DNA of 10,047 bases from Hyphomicrobiales bacterium (lineage in GTDB: Bacteria > Pseudomonadota > Alphaproteobacteria > Rhizobiales > Aestuariivirgaceae), in contig JANXRO010000153.1 in assembly GCA_025356765.1 (NCBI GenBank), positions 1 to 10,047 of the forward strand, in the 5' to 3' direction. The position numbers and the translations under genes are program-made. How positions within the stretch are numbered: position 1 is the first letter of the stretch; the number at the start of each line of letters is the position of its first letter. Positions 1 through 6,921 of this stretch are shown in pieces. The notes under the pieces are model-generated. The model ran no database searches and was not told the DNA's origin. It saw only the letters and a list, made by a program, of their open reading frames with translations.

Positions 1-193
1 CAAAGTGGTTTCGAAACCCTTTCTGCCTAAAAAATTTGCATTAACAGACACTTACGATGGCGTTCGAAAGCGGTTCAATCCGTGCCAAAAAGGCACAGAT
101 TGCGAAAATATGACGAAATTAAAAAAGATTTATTTCAGGCCTTCACATTCACTCGAACTGTGTTAGAAGCCGCCAAGCGACAACAACCAGTTT
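1..193. other. Gene-free region upstream of tRNA-fMet
   Basis: No credible protein-coding frame is visible. The stretch holds a perfect 12-bp palindrome (GGTTTCGAAACC, 7-18), a second TTCGAA core at 63-68, and a hairpin at 77-101. A weak promoter-like pair lies before the tRNA (TTCACA at 142-147 and TTAGAA at 163-168), but its 15-bp spacer is short, so I do not call it as a promoter. In many alphaproteobacteria an initiator tRNA closes the rRNA operon after 5S rRNA. This stretch could therefore be the 5S-tRNA spacer, but no 5S sequence is in view. Confidence 0.5.
77..101. repeat. Hairpin upstream of tRNA-fMet
   Basis: AATC and GTGCC, separated by one base, pair with GGCAC and GATT around an AAAAA loop. 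This gives nine pairs with one internal C/A mismatch. No T-run follows on the plus strand, so it is not an ordinary intrinsic terminator for a gene to the left. It could be an RNA-processing structure in a tRNA or rRNA precursor, or a weak terminator. Confidence 0.4.
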
Positions 194-270
<77 letters not shown>

Positions 271-274
271 AATT

Positions 275-308
275 AAAACCCGTTATCTCAATGAGATGAC
301 GGGTTTTT
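275..308. terminator. Symmetrical terminator between tRNA and reductase
   Basis: AAAACCCG pairs with CGGGTTTT and an inner ATCTC pairs with GAGAT, giving a long near-perfect stem with a three-base loop. A T-run follows on the plus strand (from 304) and a run of A precedes it. The element can therefore stop transcription of the tRNA rightward and of the converging ABC/reductase operon leftward. Confidence 0.88.
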
Positions 309-323
309 GTTTTTTCGGGCACA

Positions 324-400
324 AGCGGAAAACCCGCTCTGGGTTACACTTGGGTTACGAGCGGAGAGGAATTTCTGCGAATTTTGTGGATACTCGCAGT
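324..400. repeat. Small repeats and hairpins 3' of the reductase gene
   Basis: This short gene-free stretch holds three small structures. AGCGG (324-328) faces CCGCT (334-338). GGGTTAC is repeated in tandem at 341-347 and 352-358. CTGCGA (375-380) faces TCGCAG (394-399) and is followed by five T on the plus strand. No integrase or tRNA-fragment duplication accompanies them, so an attachment site is not supported. The last hairpin may be a weak secondary terminator on the plus strand. Confidence 0.35.
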
Positions 401-429
401 TTTTACGACAGTGGAAGAATTCACGCACT

Positions 430-1635
430 TCATCCCTTCTGTAATATTTTAAGCTGCACCATTGGGTCAGCCAATGCTTCCGGTGCAGGCTTCATGCTCT
501 TGGTGATCATCATTTCTGCAAGCTTTATATCACGCGCAATGGCATTGCCGGGCCCAATGCCGCTGGCCCCCATCAATGTTCCGTCCTCGGCGAGATGGAA
601 CAAGATGAGCGCATTTTCAGCAAGCCTGCGCTCAACCACGCGCGGCCCCATATCGGCCATGCCTGCAATCTGCAAACCAAGTTCATATTGATCAGACCAG
701 AACCACGGCACAGAAACATGCGCCTTCGTTGCGCCCAGAATATTGGCAACCGCAGTAGCCGCCTGTTCCTGTGCGCTGCGCCAAGCTTCAAGGCGAAAGC
801 GCCGCCCGCCCAATTTGTCATGTGTGAATGACGCACAATCACCCGCGGCATAAATGTCGGGATCGGATGTTTGCATCTGCGAATTACACGCAATGCCGTT
901 CTCGATCGTCAATCCCGTCTCTTGCGCCAATTGCACGTTTGGCGAAGCACCGATGCCGGCGATGATCGTATCGGCGGCGATCTCGCGTCCCTGTTTCAAT
1001 CTCACCGAATGTTCATTGATTGCTTCAATTGCAGTTCCAGTGAGCATTTCAACACCAGCGGTCACATGGCGGTCGTGGATAATCATTGAAATTGGCTCCG
1101 GCACACCGCGCATCAGAATTCGCGGTTGGGCTTCAATCACCATCACCTTGCTGCCCAGCTTGGCGGCAGACGAAGCAAGCTCCAACCCGATGAAACCGCC
1201 ACCGATGATAACAATACTTTTTCCCGGCTTGAAGCGGCTGCGAAGTTCCAGCATGTCATTGTGGTTACGTAAGGTCAGCGCATGAGGCCCAAGGCTGCGC
1301 GGCTTGGCCCCTGTGGCAATCAGTAACTTGTCATACTGAACCACACTGCCATCAGCCAAGATCACTTGCTTTGCAGAACGGTCAATCTTTGTCACCGCAA
1401 TGCCCAACTTAGCTTCGACTTTGAGTGAGGCAACAATATCAGGCTCCAAAAGCCAGATGGGTTCCGGCACGTTTTCTTCCAATATCGAAGCCTTGGAAAG
1501 TGGCGGCCTGTCATAAGGCAACAGAGCCTCTTCTGAGATCAACGTGATGTGGCCTTGGTAGTCGTTGGCCCGTAGATTGATGCAAGCCCTCGCACCTGCC
1601 ATGCCTCCACCAATGATGACAACGCGCTCTATCAT
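430..1635 (-). CDS. FAD/NAD-dependent ferredoxin reductase (MocF-like)
   Basis: The 401-residue flavoprotein is predicted to pass electrons from NAD(P)H to a Rieske ferredoxin, the first step of a multicomponent oxygenase. Visible motifs are the N-terminal FAD site GGGMAG (residues 9-14), ATGA near 107, the NAD site GGGFIG (145-150), the second FAD motif AAGD near 263-266, and a reductase C-terminal domain opening with PWFWSDQY near 310. Length and order match the ferredoxin or rubredoxin reductases of ring-hydroxylating and MocF systems. Its ATG overlaps the stop of the upstream relic as ATGA, and no strong Shine-Dalgarno is visible, so translation may be coupled. The only intact ferredoxin in the window is in the divergent operon at 8006. 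The substrate is not shown by sequence. Confidence 0.9.
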   Translation of the reverse strand: MIERVVIIGGGMAGARACINLRANDYQGHITLISEEALLPYDRPPLSKASILEENVPEPIWLLEPDIVASLKVEAKLGIAVTKIDRSAKQVILADGSVVQYDKLLIATGAKPRSLGPHALTLRNHNDMLELRSRFKPGKSIVIIGGGFIGLELASSAAKLGSKVMVIEAQPRILMRGVPEPISMIIHDRHVTAGVEMLTGTAIEAINEHSVRLKQGREIAADTIIAGIGASPNVQLAQETGLTIENGIACNSQMQTSDPDIYAAGDCASFTHDKLGGRRFRLEAWRSAQEQAATAVANILGATKAHVSVPWFWSDQYELGLQIAGMADMGPRVVERRLAENALILFHLAEDGTLMGASGIGPGNAIARDIKLAEMMITKSMKPAPEALADPMVQLKILQKG

Positions 1636-1772
1636 GCGAAATGGATGAAGACTTTACGGCCTTCAACTTTGGTTGGATGGGATTGGAGATTGATGATGCA
1701 CGGTGCTCCTTTGACAGATGAGTTTTGGGCATGCAGCAAAATTTGGCAGAGCCCAGACCGCTTCCCAAACAT
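1632..1772 (-). pseudogene. Rieske ferredoxin relic (second MocE-like copy)
   Basis: A 46-codon open frame starts with ATG directly after the permease stop (TAAATG) and ends in ATGA over the reductase start. Its last 26 residues run from KGAP through INLQSHPTKVEG to VFIHFA. They align without gaps to the C-terminus of the intact Rieske ferredoxin at 8006 (KGAP, VNLKTYPVKVET, VFINID), with 13 identities by my count plus conservative changes, and both end at the same position. The N-terminal part and both Cys-His cluster pairs are absent from this frame. Another frame shows ACPK around 1720-1731, where the second cluster motif CPKH would lie, consistent with internal deletion and a frame change. 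The frame may survive only to couple translation of the reductase. Alternatively it is a real small protein, which I think less likely. Confidence 0.72.
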
Positions 1773-2831
1773 TTAGCTGGTCTTGCGGCGTCTGTTTTGG
1801 CGGTATTGGTCGATCACCACCGCTGCGATGATAATGATACCTTTGACGATTTCTTGATAATAGGCGCCAACCTGCAGAAAGGTAAAGCCTGAGGTGACCA
1901 CACCCAAGATGATGGTGCCAATGAAAGTCCCTGTGATACGACCGACACCCCCGCCAAGTGATGTCCCACCGATAACGCAAGAAGCAATCGCATCGAGTTC
2001 ATAACCAACACCCATGCCTGGCTGGGCAGATTCGGCGCGGGCCGCAGTCATTACTGCAGCAAGCCCAGAGAGCAGACCAGCAATGGTATAGACCTTAATC
2101 AAATGATTGCTGATGTTGATACCAGAGACGCGCGCCGCTTGTGGATTTGCGCCAATGGCATAAGTGAATTTCCCATAACGCGTGTAAGTAAGCATGACGT
2201 GGAAAATTACCGCAACAATGAGAAACACGATGACCGGGCGCGGCACGGGAAAGCCCATCACTGGGAAACTATGGCCGAACCAACTGAAACTGTCGGTCAG
2301 CAGTGCGACAGGTTGGCCAAGTGTGTACCATTTGGCAAGACCGCGCGCTGAAACCATCATACCTAAGGTGGCGATGAAAGGCGGTATCTTCGTCTTGGCT
2401 ATTATGAAACCGTTTATCATCCCGAGAAAAGCGCCTAACAATAACCCGACGGCTATGGCCCAGAGTGGGTTGAGGTCCACCCAACCCTGACTGAGATATA
2501 CAGCACGCTCATTGGTGGAAACCTGCGCCAAGCTGGCCGCCACCATGGCAATAAAGCCCACCATAGAGCCTGATGAAAGATCAACGCCCGCTGTGATGAT
2601 CACCTGCGTCACACCAATGGCGATGATGCCAGTGACAGCAACCTGCAAAACGATAATCGAAATACGTTGTTTGTTAGCAATAAAGCTTTGTCCAATGATC
2701 AGCCAGCCCAAAACTTCAAACACTAGAATGATGCCGAACAGCACCAGCAAAATCGAAACCTCGGGTGGAAGTCTGCGCACCTTGGTAAGGCCGGTGAGTG
2801 ATTTTCCTGGCTCTTGTTGAACGTCTGTCAT
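1773..2831 (-). CDS. Sugar-type ABC transporter permease (RbsC family)
   Basis: The 352-residue integral membrane protein forms the transmembrane channel of a ribose/inositol-type importer. It has many hydrophobic segments, the first near residues 27-48. Family landmarks include VIITAGVDLSSGSMVG and a conserved C-terminal block with AIASCVIGGTSLGGGVG, followed by two more membrane spans and a basic tail (RQNRRRKTS). GGGGAG lies seven bases before the ATG and supports this start. It lies 19 bases after the ATPase stop, and the gap begins within a 12-bp palindrome (CCCATTAATGGG, 2847-2858) overlapping that stop. It forms one unit with the ATPase and binding protein. The precise sugar cannot be read from the permease. 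Confidence 0.93.
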   Translation of the reverse strand: MTDVQQEPGKSLTGLTKVRRLPPEVSILLVLFGIILVFEVLGWLIIGQSFIANKQRISIIVLQVAVTGIIAIGVTQVIITAGVDLSSGSMVGFIAMVAASLAQVSTNERAVYLSQGWVDLNPLWAIAVGLLLGAFLGMINGFIIAKTKIPPFIATLGMMVSARGLAKWYTLGQPVALLTDSFSWFGHSFPVMGFPVPRPVIVFLIVAVIFHVMLTYTRYGKFTYAIGANPQAARVSGINISNHLIKVYTIAGLLSGLAAVMTAARAESAQPGMGVGYELDAIASCVIGGTSLGGGVGRITGTFIGTIILGVVTSGFTFLQVGAYYQEIVKGIIIIAAVVIDQYRQNRRRKTS

Positions 2832-2850
2832 TTCTTAACTCCCCGACCCA

Positions 2851-4389
2851 TTAATGGGACGCCAATTCCATAATCTTAACTTGGTTTGCATCTTTGCGAT
2901 CAAGGAGGCCCGTCACGCGGCCCTCATGCACAACCATGATGCGATCACTCATGCCCAGCACTTCAGGCATTTCCGACGAGATCATAATAACGGCAACACC
3001 TTGGCCAGCGAGCTGGGAAACCAGGCGGTGAATTTCCGCTTTGGCGCCAACGTCAATTCCGCGGGTTGGTTCATCTAATATCAGAATACGCGGCTTGGTT
3101 AAAAGCCAACGCGCGATCAGAACTTTTTGCTGGTTACCGCCGGAAAGATTCATGATCGGTTCTTGCATGTCGGGTGTGCGCACGCGTAAAGTTTGCGCCA
3201 TGATACTGGAATCTTTGGAGAGCTGCTTCTGCTGGACAAAGCCGTAACTCACATAACGGTTCTGCAACACCGCCATTTGCGTATTATCTTGAATGTCGAG
3301 CAGCAGGAAGCAGCCAGTGTCCTTGCGGTCTTCTGTCAAAAACGCCAAGCCGTTTGCCATTGCTTGGCCGGGTGATTTAATCGCAATGAGCTTGCCATCG
3401 ATCTCGATTGTGCCGGAACTGGCCGGAGTCACGCCAAACAGGGTTTCGGCAATGTTGGAGCGGCCGGAACCGACGAGGCCGGCAATGCCAAGAATTTCGC
3501 CTTCGCGGACATCAAATGAAACATCTTTGAATACACCATCCAAAGTCAGGCCTTTCACCGAAAGCTTCACCTTGCCAATCGGCACGGTTTCTTTGGGGAA
3601 CATCTGAGTGATGTCGCGGCCCACCATCATGCGGATGATTTCGTCGCGTGTTACTTGGCTGGAAAGCTTTGTTGTAATATATTTGCCATCCCGGAACACC
3701 GACACTTCGTCAGCGATTTCAAACAGCTCACTCATCTTATGAGTAATGTAGATGATACCTTTGCCTTCAGCTTTGAGCACACGGATAATTTGAAACAGAT
3801 GGGTGACTTCTTTTTCAGTCAAAGCTGACGTGGGCTCATCCATGATCAGAACATCAGAGTTAAACGAGACGGCCTTGGCTATTTCTACCATCTGGCGATT
3901 GGCCACGCTGAGCATTCGAACCTCAACCATCGGATCAATGTCGATATTAAGACGTTTGAAAAGCTCTTCTGTGCGCAGACGCATTTCACCATGGTTGATC
4001 AGGCCCCAAGAATTTTTCGGCTCTCGCCTGATCCAGATATTTTCTGCCACTGTCATGGGGCCCATCAGGTTTAATTCCTGGTGGATCATGGCGATGCCAT
4101 TTTCGAGCGCATCAAGTGGGCTTTTGAGGCGAATGTCAACGCCGCGCAATTTGAAGGTGCCGGAATCAGGTGTGTAAATGCCAGCAATAATTTTCATTAA
4201 GGTGGATTTGCCAGCACCGTTTTCGCCCATCAACGCGTGAACTGTTCCACGGCGCAGTTTAAACTGCACATTGTCGAGTGCTAAAACACCCGGAAATTCT
4301 TTGCGCACGTCTTCAACTTCCAACACATATTCTGCGTTTGGAACGGCACCGCTTTCGCGAACGGCTTTCATTGTTGAAGGACTGACCAT
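2851..4389 (-). CDS. Sugar-type ABC transporter ATPase, two ATP-binding domains
   Basis: This is the energy-coupling subunit of a ribose/xylose/inositol-type importer, 512 residues with the start chosen here. The first domain has Walker A GENGAGKST (residues 55-63), Walker B LIMDEP (181-186) and a switch histidine in ITHK. Its signature LSVANRQ is degenerate. The second domain has the usual altered Walker A GLVGSGRSN, signature LSGGNQQ and Walker B ILILDEPTRG. Asymmetric tandem domains are normal for RbsA/MglA-like proteins. A longer frame begins with ATG at 4440, but it would run through the terminator hairpin at 4403-4437. The ATG at 4389 has GAGAG five bases upstream, so I prefer it. The binding protein lies upstream and the permease downstream. 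Confidence 0.92.
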   Translation of the reverse strand: MVSPSTMKAVRESGAVPNAEYVLEVEDVRKEFPGVLALDNVQFKLRRGTVHALMGENGAGKSTLMKIIAGIYTPDSGTFKLRGVDIRLKSPLDALENGIAMIHQELNLMGPMTVAENIWIRREPKNSWGLINHGEMRLRTEELFKRLNIDIDPMVEVRMLSVANRQMVEIAKAVSFNSDVLIMDEPTSALTEKEVTHLFQIIRVLKAEGKGIIYITHKMSELFEIADEVSVFRDGKYITTKLSSQVTRDEIIRMMVGRDITQMFPKETVPIGKVKLSVKGLTLDGVFKDVSFDVREGEILGIAGLVGSGRSNIAETLFGVTPASSGTIEIDGKLIAIKSPGQAMANGLAFLTEDRKDTGCFLLLDIQDNTQMAVLQNRYVSYGFVQQKQLSKDSSIMAQTLRVRTPDMQEPIMNLSGGNQQKVLIARWLLTKPRILILDEPTRGIDVGAKAEIHRLVSQLAGQGVAVIMISSEMPEVLGMSDRIMVVHEGRVTGLLDRKDANQVKIMELASH

Positions 4390-4402
4390 TTTATCTCTCA
4401 TC

Positions 4403-4437
4403 AAAAAATGCGCCACCATTTTAGGTGTGACGCATTT
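4403..4437 (-). terminator. Attenuating terminator between binding protein and ATPase
   Basis: On the minus strand, AAATGCG pairs with CGCATTT and an inner CACC/GGTG part with a one-base bulge closes the loop. The stem runs into six T. It begins 15 bases after the binding-protein stop. A partial terminator here would leave much more binding-protein mRNA than ATPase or permease mRNA, as is common in importer operons. It also argues against starting the ATPase at 4440. Confidence 0.7.
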
Positions 4438-4452
4438 CAAGAGGTTTGTCGA

Positions 4453-5376
4453 TTAGTTCTTCGCCATGTAATCAGCCATGTTGGCTGGGGTTACGAGTTG
4501 GAAAGGGATGTAAACTTTAGCATCCACTTTTTCGCCTTTAACGAGCTTCATGGCAGTATCCACAGCGCCTTTGCCTTGACCTGCAGCGTCTTGGAATACG
4601 GTAACATTAAGATCGCCCGCTTTCATTGAAGCCAAAGCTTCTTGTGTGGCATCAATGCCGCCAACTGGAATGTCCTTGGTTGACATGCCGGCAGCTTTCA
4701 TTGCCTTAATCGCGCCAAGAGCCATGTTGTCGTTGTTGGCAATAACAGCAGCTGGTTTTTTGCCAGCAGCGATCCAGTTGGTCATCAAATCTTGTGCCTT
4801 AACAGGATCCCAACTGGCTGTTTGTTCATCAATAATCTTCATGCCTTTGCATTCATCTGTTGCGATCACTTCATGAATATCTTTGGTGCGTTGAACTGCG
4901 GCTTGGTTTGCAAGATCGCCCTGCATGACGAGAATGTCGCCTTTACCGCCGATGAGCTTGCAAATTGCCTTGGCTTCGAGCGTGCCTGAATCAGCTTCGT
5001 TTGAAGCAACAAAAGCGCCCTTGGCACCAAGTTTATCAACGTCTGCTGGCTGGCGGTTTACATAAACGATCGGAATGCCTGCGTCATTGGCAAGCTTTGT
5101 CATGGGTGCTGTTGCCGAGGTGTCAACTGCGTTTACAATCACCGCATCAACTTTAGCAGCAATGAAGTTTTGAATTTGCGAAAGCTGCTTTGCAACATCG
5201 TCATCCGCAATTTCGATTTGTACCGGTTGCTTGGCATCAGCCGCAGCTTTTTCAATGCCCTTACGGAGTACTGTCAAAAATGTGTCTGAGTTGGCCATCG
5301 ACACACCAATGTTGCCAGCGAATGCTGTACCAGACATCAAAGCGACGGCTGCTGCAGCGAGAATAAATTTCTTCAT
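4453..5376 (-). CDS. Periplasmic sugar-binding protein (MocB-like)
   Basis: The 307-residue substrate-binding protein captures the ligand in the periplasm for the ABC importer. A clear signal peptide occupies residues 1-20: MKK, a hydrophobic stretch, then AFA before the mature start GNIGVSMAN. The mature protein has the fold-type pattern of the ribose/inositol/rhizopine-binding group. This includes DTFLTVLRKG near the start, two alternating domains (DAVIVNAVDTSATAP, GIPIVYVNRQP, ANNDNMALGAIKAMKAAG), and an ending in PFQLVTPANM. GAAGGAG sits seven bases before the ATG. The gene heads the ABC/reductase operon. The neighbouring MocD/E/A-like genes suggest a methylated inositol or inosamine ligand; from the protein alone, only a sugar or cyclitol can be claimed. 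Confidence 0.92.
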   Translation of the reverse strand: MKKFILAAAAVALMSGTAFAGNIGVSMANSDTFLTVLRKGIEKAAADAKQPVQIEIADDDVAKQLSQIQNFIAAKVDAVIVNAVDTSATAPMTKLANDAGIPIVYVNRQPADVDKLGAKGAFVASNEADSGTLEAKAICKLIGGKGDILVMQGDLANQAAVQRTKDIHEVIATDECKGMKIIDEQTASWDPVKAQDLMTNWIAAGKKPAAVIANNDNMALGAIKAMKAAGMSTKDIPVGGIDATQEALASMKAGDLNVTVFQDAAGQGKGAVDTAMKLVKGEKVDAKVYIPFQLVTPANMADYMAKN

Positions 5377-5393
5377 TGTTTAGCTCCTTCTGT

Positions 5394-5413
5394 CGAGTGT
5401 CCGGCAACACTCG
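5394..5413 (-). promoter_or_regulatory. 5' UTR stem-loop before binding-protein RBS
   Basis: CGAGTGT and ACACTCG form a perfect seven-pair stem around a six-base loop. The stem ends three bases before GAAGGAG, the Shine-Dalgarno of the binding-protein gene. It could protect the 5' end, set ribosome access, or act in a larger regulatory fold. No T-run follows, so it is not a terminator. Confidence 0.5.
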
Positions 5414-5446
5414 TTGACTGGCCGGAACTCCCCGGGGGGAGGCGTT

Positions 5447-5500
5447 TCAGCCGCAACACTGCGTCAAAAATTGTCCAGCAGAAGAACAGGAACCTTCCAT
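5447..5500 (-). CDS. Possible 17-residue leader peptide
   Basis: A strong Shine-Dalgarno (GGGAGG, 5506-5511) lies five bases before an ATG that opens the short frame MEGSCSSAGQFLTQCCG and then stops. It lies wholly in the leader of the binding-protein gene, about 70 bases before its start. Residue content (three Cys, four Gly) does not suggest a classical attenuation peptide. It may be a translated leader, or the Shine-Dalgarno of an older start that lost its gene. Only the ribosome-site and frame arrangement supports it. Confidence 0.25.
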   Translation of the reverse strand: MEGSCSSAGQFLTQCCG

Positions 5501-5546
5501 AACATCCTCCCTTCCGCCCGGGCTTCTTTTGGCGCGTTGCGGTTTT

Positions 5547-5588
5547 TTCCAAAATTCAAATTCATTGCATTTTGAAACTATTTTGGAA
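5547..5588. promoter_or_regulatory. Nested inverted repeats, candidate operator
   Basis: TTCCAAAAT (5547-5555) faces ATTTTGGAA (5580-5588). Inside it, TTCAAA (5555-5560) faces TTTGAA (5571-5576). The double dyad lies just downstream of the possible promoter of the ABC operon and beside a LacI-family regulator gene. LacI-type operators usually have a central CG, which is missing here, so the binding protein is uncertain. Confidence 0.4.
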
Positions 5589-5616
5589 TGGTTATTCTAT
5601 TCTGAAACAGAGTCAA
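5589..5616 (-). promoter_or_regulatory. Possible promoter of the ABC/reductase operon
   Basis: On the minus strand, TTGACT (5616-5611) matches a -35 box well. With a 16-bp spacer it faces a poor -10, TAACCA (5594-5589). A TAGAAT lies between them but too close. Transcription from here would give a leader of roughly 200 bases. The -35 is convincing by sequence; the -10 is not. Confidence 0.3.
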
Positions 5617-5725
5617 TAAAAGTGAGCAATTGGCCTCAAAACACATCAGAAACTATCAAATCTGCCTGCGGCGTCATACTTTCTAAGGTGCAGACATCGT
5701 TGCAAACCGGCAAGCCAAACGAATT

Positions 5726-5737
5726 CCCACCAGTGGG
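5726..5737. repeat. Short hairpin downstream of the LacI-family gene
   Basis: CCCAC and GTGGG form a perfect five-pair stem with a CA loop, 21 bases past the regulator stop. Flanking TT/AA extend the symmetry to a TTCCCAC-type dyad. No T-run follows on the minus strand, so it is more likely a weak processing site or operator-like dyad than a terminator. Confidence 0.25.
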
Positions 5738-5758
5738 TAATGTAACAGTCTTATGAGG

Positions 5759-6784
5759 TTAAATATTCTCGCTTAAATGAATCTCTGGTGGCAGCATCAG
5801 CGGCGGCAGGTGAGGCATATCCGCCCCTGTCGTGGCTTTCGCCATCGCATCAACTAAGCGCTTAGAAAGTGCTGCAAAAGGCGTACCTAAAGTGAGATCT
5901 ATCACGCCATCATGCAGGCCGGCGCGGGTGGCTGGCGTGAGCTCGTTGCAAACCGAAACCAGCTTTTCGCCTGTCTGGCGTTCGCGCAAGGCCTTGATCA
6001 GACCTTCTTGGCCTCCTCCAGAAACATAGATTCCGACCAGATCCGAACTTCTGGTAACCAATTCTGTGATTGCTTCATAAGCAATATCGTCATCATCAAG
6101 ATTGACAATGGGTTCGAGCAGCTGGAATTCTGGCGCATGCTCGCGCATGAAAGTGCGAAAACTTATTTCGGATAGTTCCTGGTTAAGGTAGCGATGACTG
6201 CCGACAAGAATCCCAATTTTTCCTGCTCGACGTGTCAGGCGGCTAATCGTCCAACCTGCAATTCGGCCACATTTGCGTGAATCAGCACCAAAATGGCCGC
6301 AACACAATGGGCTGGTGATATTGCTCAACAATGTGAAAACCGGCTTGCCGGAACTGATAATTCTATCCACAGCTTCGTTCACGACCGGATGGTCCATGGC
6401 CACCACGGCCACGACATCAACCTTCTTTGCAAATTGCAGCAGCTTTTCGGCAATGACATTTGGCACCACCTCTTCCATAAATTCGAGCACAGGTTTGCCA
6501 TCAACCAGATGCGTTGCTTTTGTAGCGTGGACCAATTCTTTGCCAAGCCTCTGATAGAAAGCATCAGGCTTCTGCAGAAGAAATCCAAACTTGCGTCGCG
6601 GTGTCTCCGTCAAGCGCTGCCGCAACAACCCTGTGGCGTGAAACCCAATTGCTTCAGCCGCCTGCACGACCCGCTGCGCCGTGTCGGCGCGCACCGGCAA
6701 ACGCTGGTTGAGTACACGGTCAACCGTGGCAGCGCTCACGCCCGCTTGTTTGGCCAAATCCGTAATAGTGGGGCGTAAAACCAT
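5759..6784 (-). CDS. LacI-family transcriptional regulator
   Basis: The protein is 341 residues from the ATG at 6784. It begins MVLRPTITDLAKQAGVS, followed by AATVDRVLNQR, the N-terminal helix-turn-helix and hinge of LacI/PurR-type repressors (about residues 6-30). A periplasmic-binding-like sensor domain follows (FGFLLQKPDAFY onward), of the kind that binds sugars or cyclitols. AGGGAAG lies 11 bases before the chosen ATG. An upstream extension would need a TTG at 6820 without a ribosome site. It sits between the ABC operon and the divergent oxygenase operon, so it probably controls both in response to the imported compound. The described Sinorhizobium moc locus has a GntR-type regulator instead, so the regulator differs here. 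Confidence 0.9.
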   Translation of the reverse strand: MVLRPTITDLAKQAGVSAATVDRVLNQRLPVRADTAQRVVQAAEAIGFHATGLLRQRLTETPRRKFGFLLQKPDAFYQRLGKELVHATKATHLVDGKPVLEFMEEVVPNVIAEKLLQFAKKVDVVAVVAMDHPVVNEAVDRIISSGKPVFTLLSNITSPLCCGHFGADSRKCGRIAGWTISRLTRRAGKIGILVGSHRYLNQELSEISFRTFMREHAPEFQLLEPIVNLDDDDIAYEAITELVTRSSDLVGIYVSGGGQEGLIKALRERQTGEKLVSVCNELTPATRAGLHDGVIDLTLGTPFAALSKRLVDAMAKATTGADMPHLPPLMLPPEIHLSENI

Positions 6785-6831
6785 GGCACTCAATTCTTCC
6801 CTGTTATGATCGTGCAACAATATATGACATA

Positions 6832-6861
6832 AAATGATGTACTTTGATAGTTATAGTCAAA
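6832..6861 (-). promoter_or_regulatory. Possible regulator promoter with overlapping dyad
   Basis: On the minus strand, TTGACT (6860-6855) is a good -35. With 17 bp it faces a weak -10, TCATTT (6837-6832). The -35 overlaps one arm of a dyad, TTTGA (6843-6847) facing TCAAA (6857-6861), which could be an operator for autoregulation. Sequence support is moderate for the -35 and low for the rest. Confidence 0.3.
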
Positions 6862-6867
6862 TTTTAA

Positions 6868-6896
6868 TTGTGAAAATGGAATGTTGATTATAGCAT
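6868..6896 (+). promoter_or_regulatory. Candidate promoter of the oxygenase operon
   Basis: TTGTGA (6868-6873), a 17-bp spacer and TAGCAT (6891-6896) resemble a sigma-70-type promoter. They lie 25 bases before the oxygenase start codon. GAGAGA at 6909-6914 is the ribosome site. The short leader fits direct transcription of the operon away from the regulator. Confidence 0.45.
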
Positions 6897-6921
6897 TGTC
6901 TTCACTCAGAGAGATTATTCC

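Larger units (their letters stand above)
5377..5758 (-). other. Regulatory leader region of the ABC operon
   Basis: This 382-bp stretch lies between the regulator stop and the binding-protein start, both on the minus strand, with no convincing gene of normal size. From the regulator end it holds a 12-bp hairpin (5726-5737), a possible -35 (TTGACT, 5611-5616), nested inverted repeats (5547-5588), a Shine-Dalgarno with a 17-codon leader frame (5447-5500), a GC-rich near-palindrome CTCCCCGGGGGGAG (5428-5441), and a stem-loop just before the gene's ribosome-binding site (5394-5413). A 75-codon plus-strand frame at 5529-5756 has no ribosome-binding site or family resemblance, and I discount it. 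Confidence 0.6.

Noticed and set aside
296..691. 131-codon plus-strand open frame near the tRNA
   Set aside because: It starts in the terminator and runs antisense into the reductase gene; the minus-strand flavoprotein is unambiguous.
4390..4440. 17-residue N-terminal extension of the ABC ATPase
   Set aside because: It would be translated through a terminator-like hairpin, lacks a good ribosome site, and adds residues not typical of the family.
5529..5756. 75-codon plus-strand open frame in the leader region
   Set aside because: No ribosome site, no recognisable family, and it overlaps the putative promoter and dyads of the minus-strand operon.
6293..6778. 161-codon plus-strand open frame
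   Set aside because: It is antisense to the regulator gene, and its composition mirrors that gene's codon positions; no family resemblance.
6785..6820. 12-residue extension of the LacI-family regulator
   Set aside because: It depends on a TTG start with no ribosome site, and the typical helix-turn-helix opening follows the ATG at 6784.
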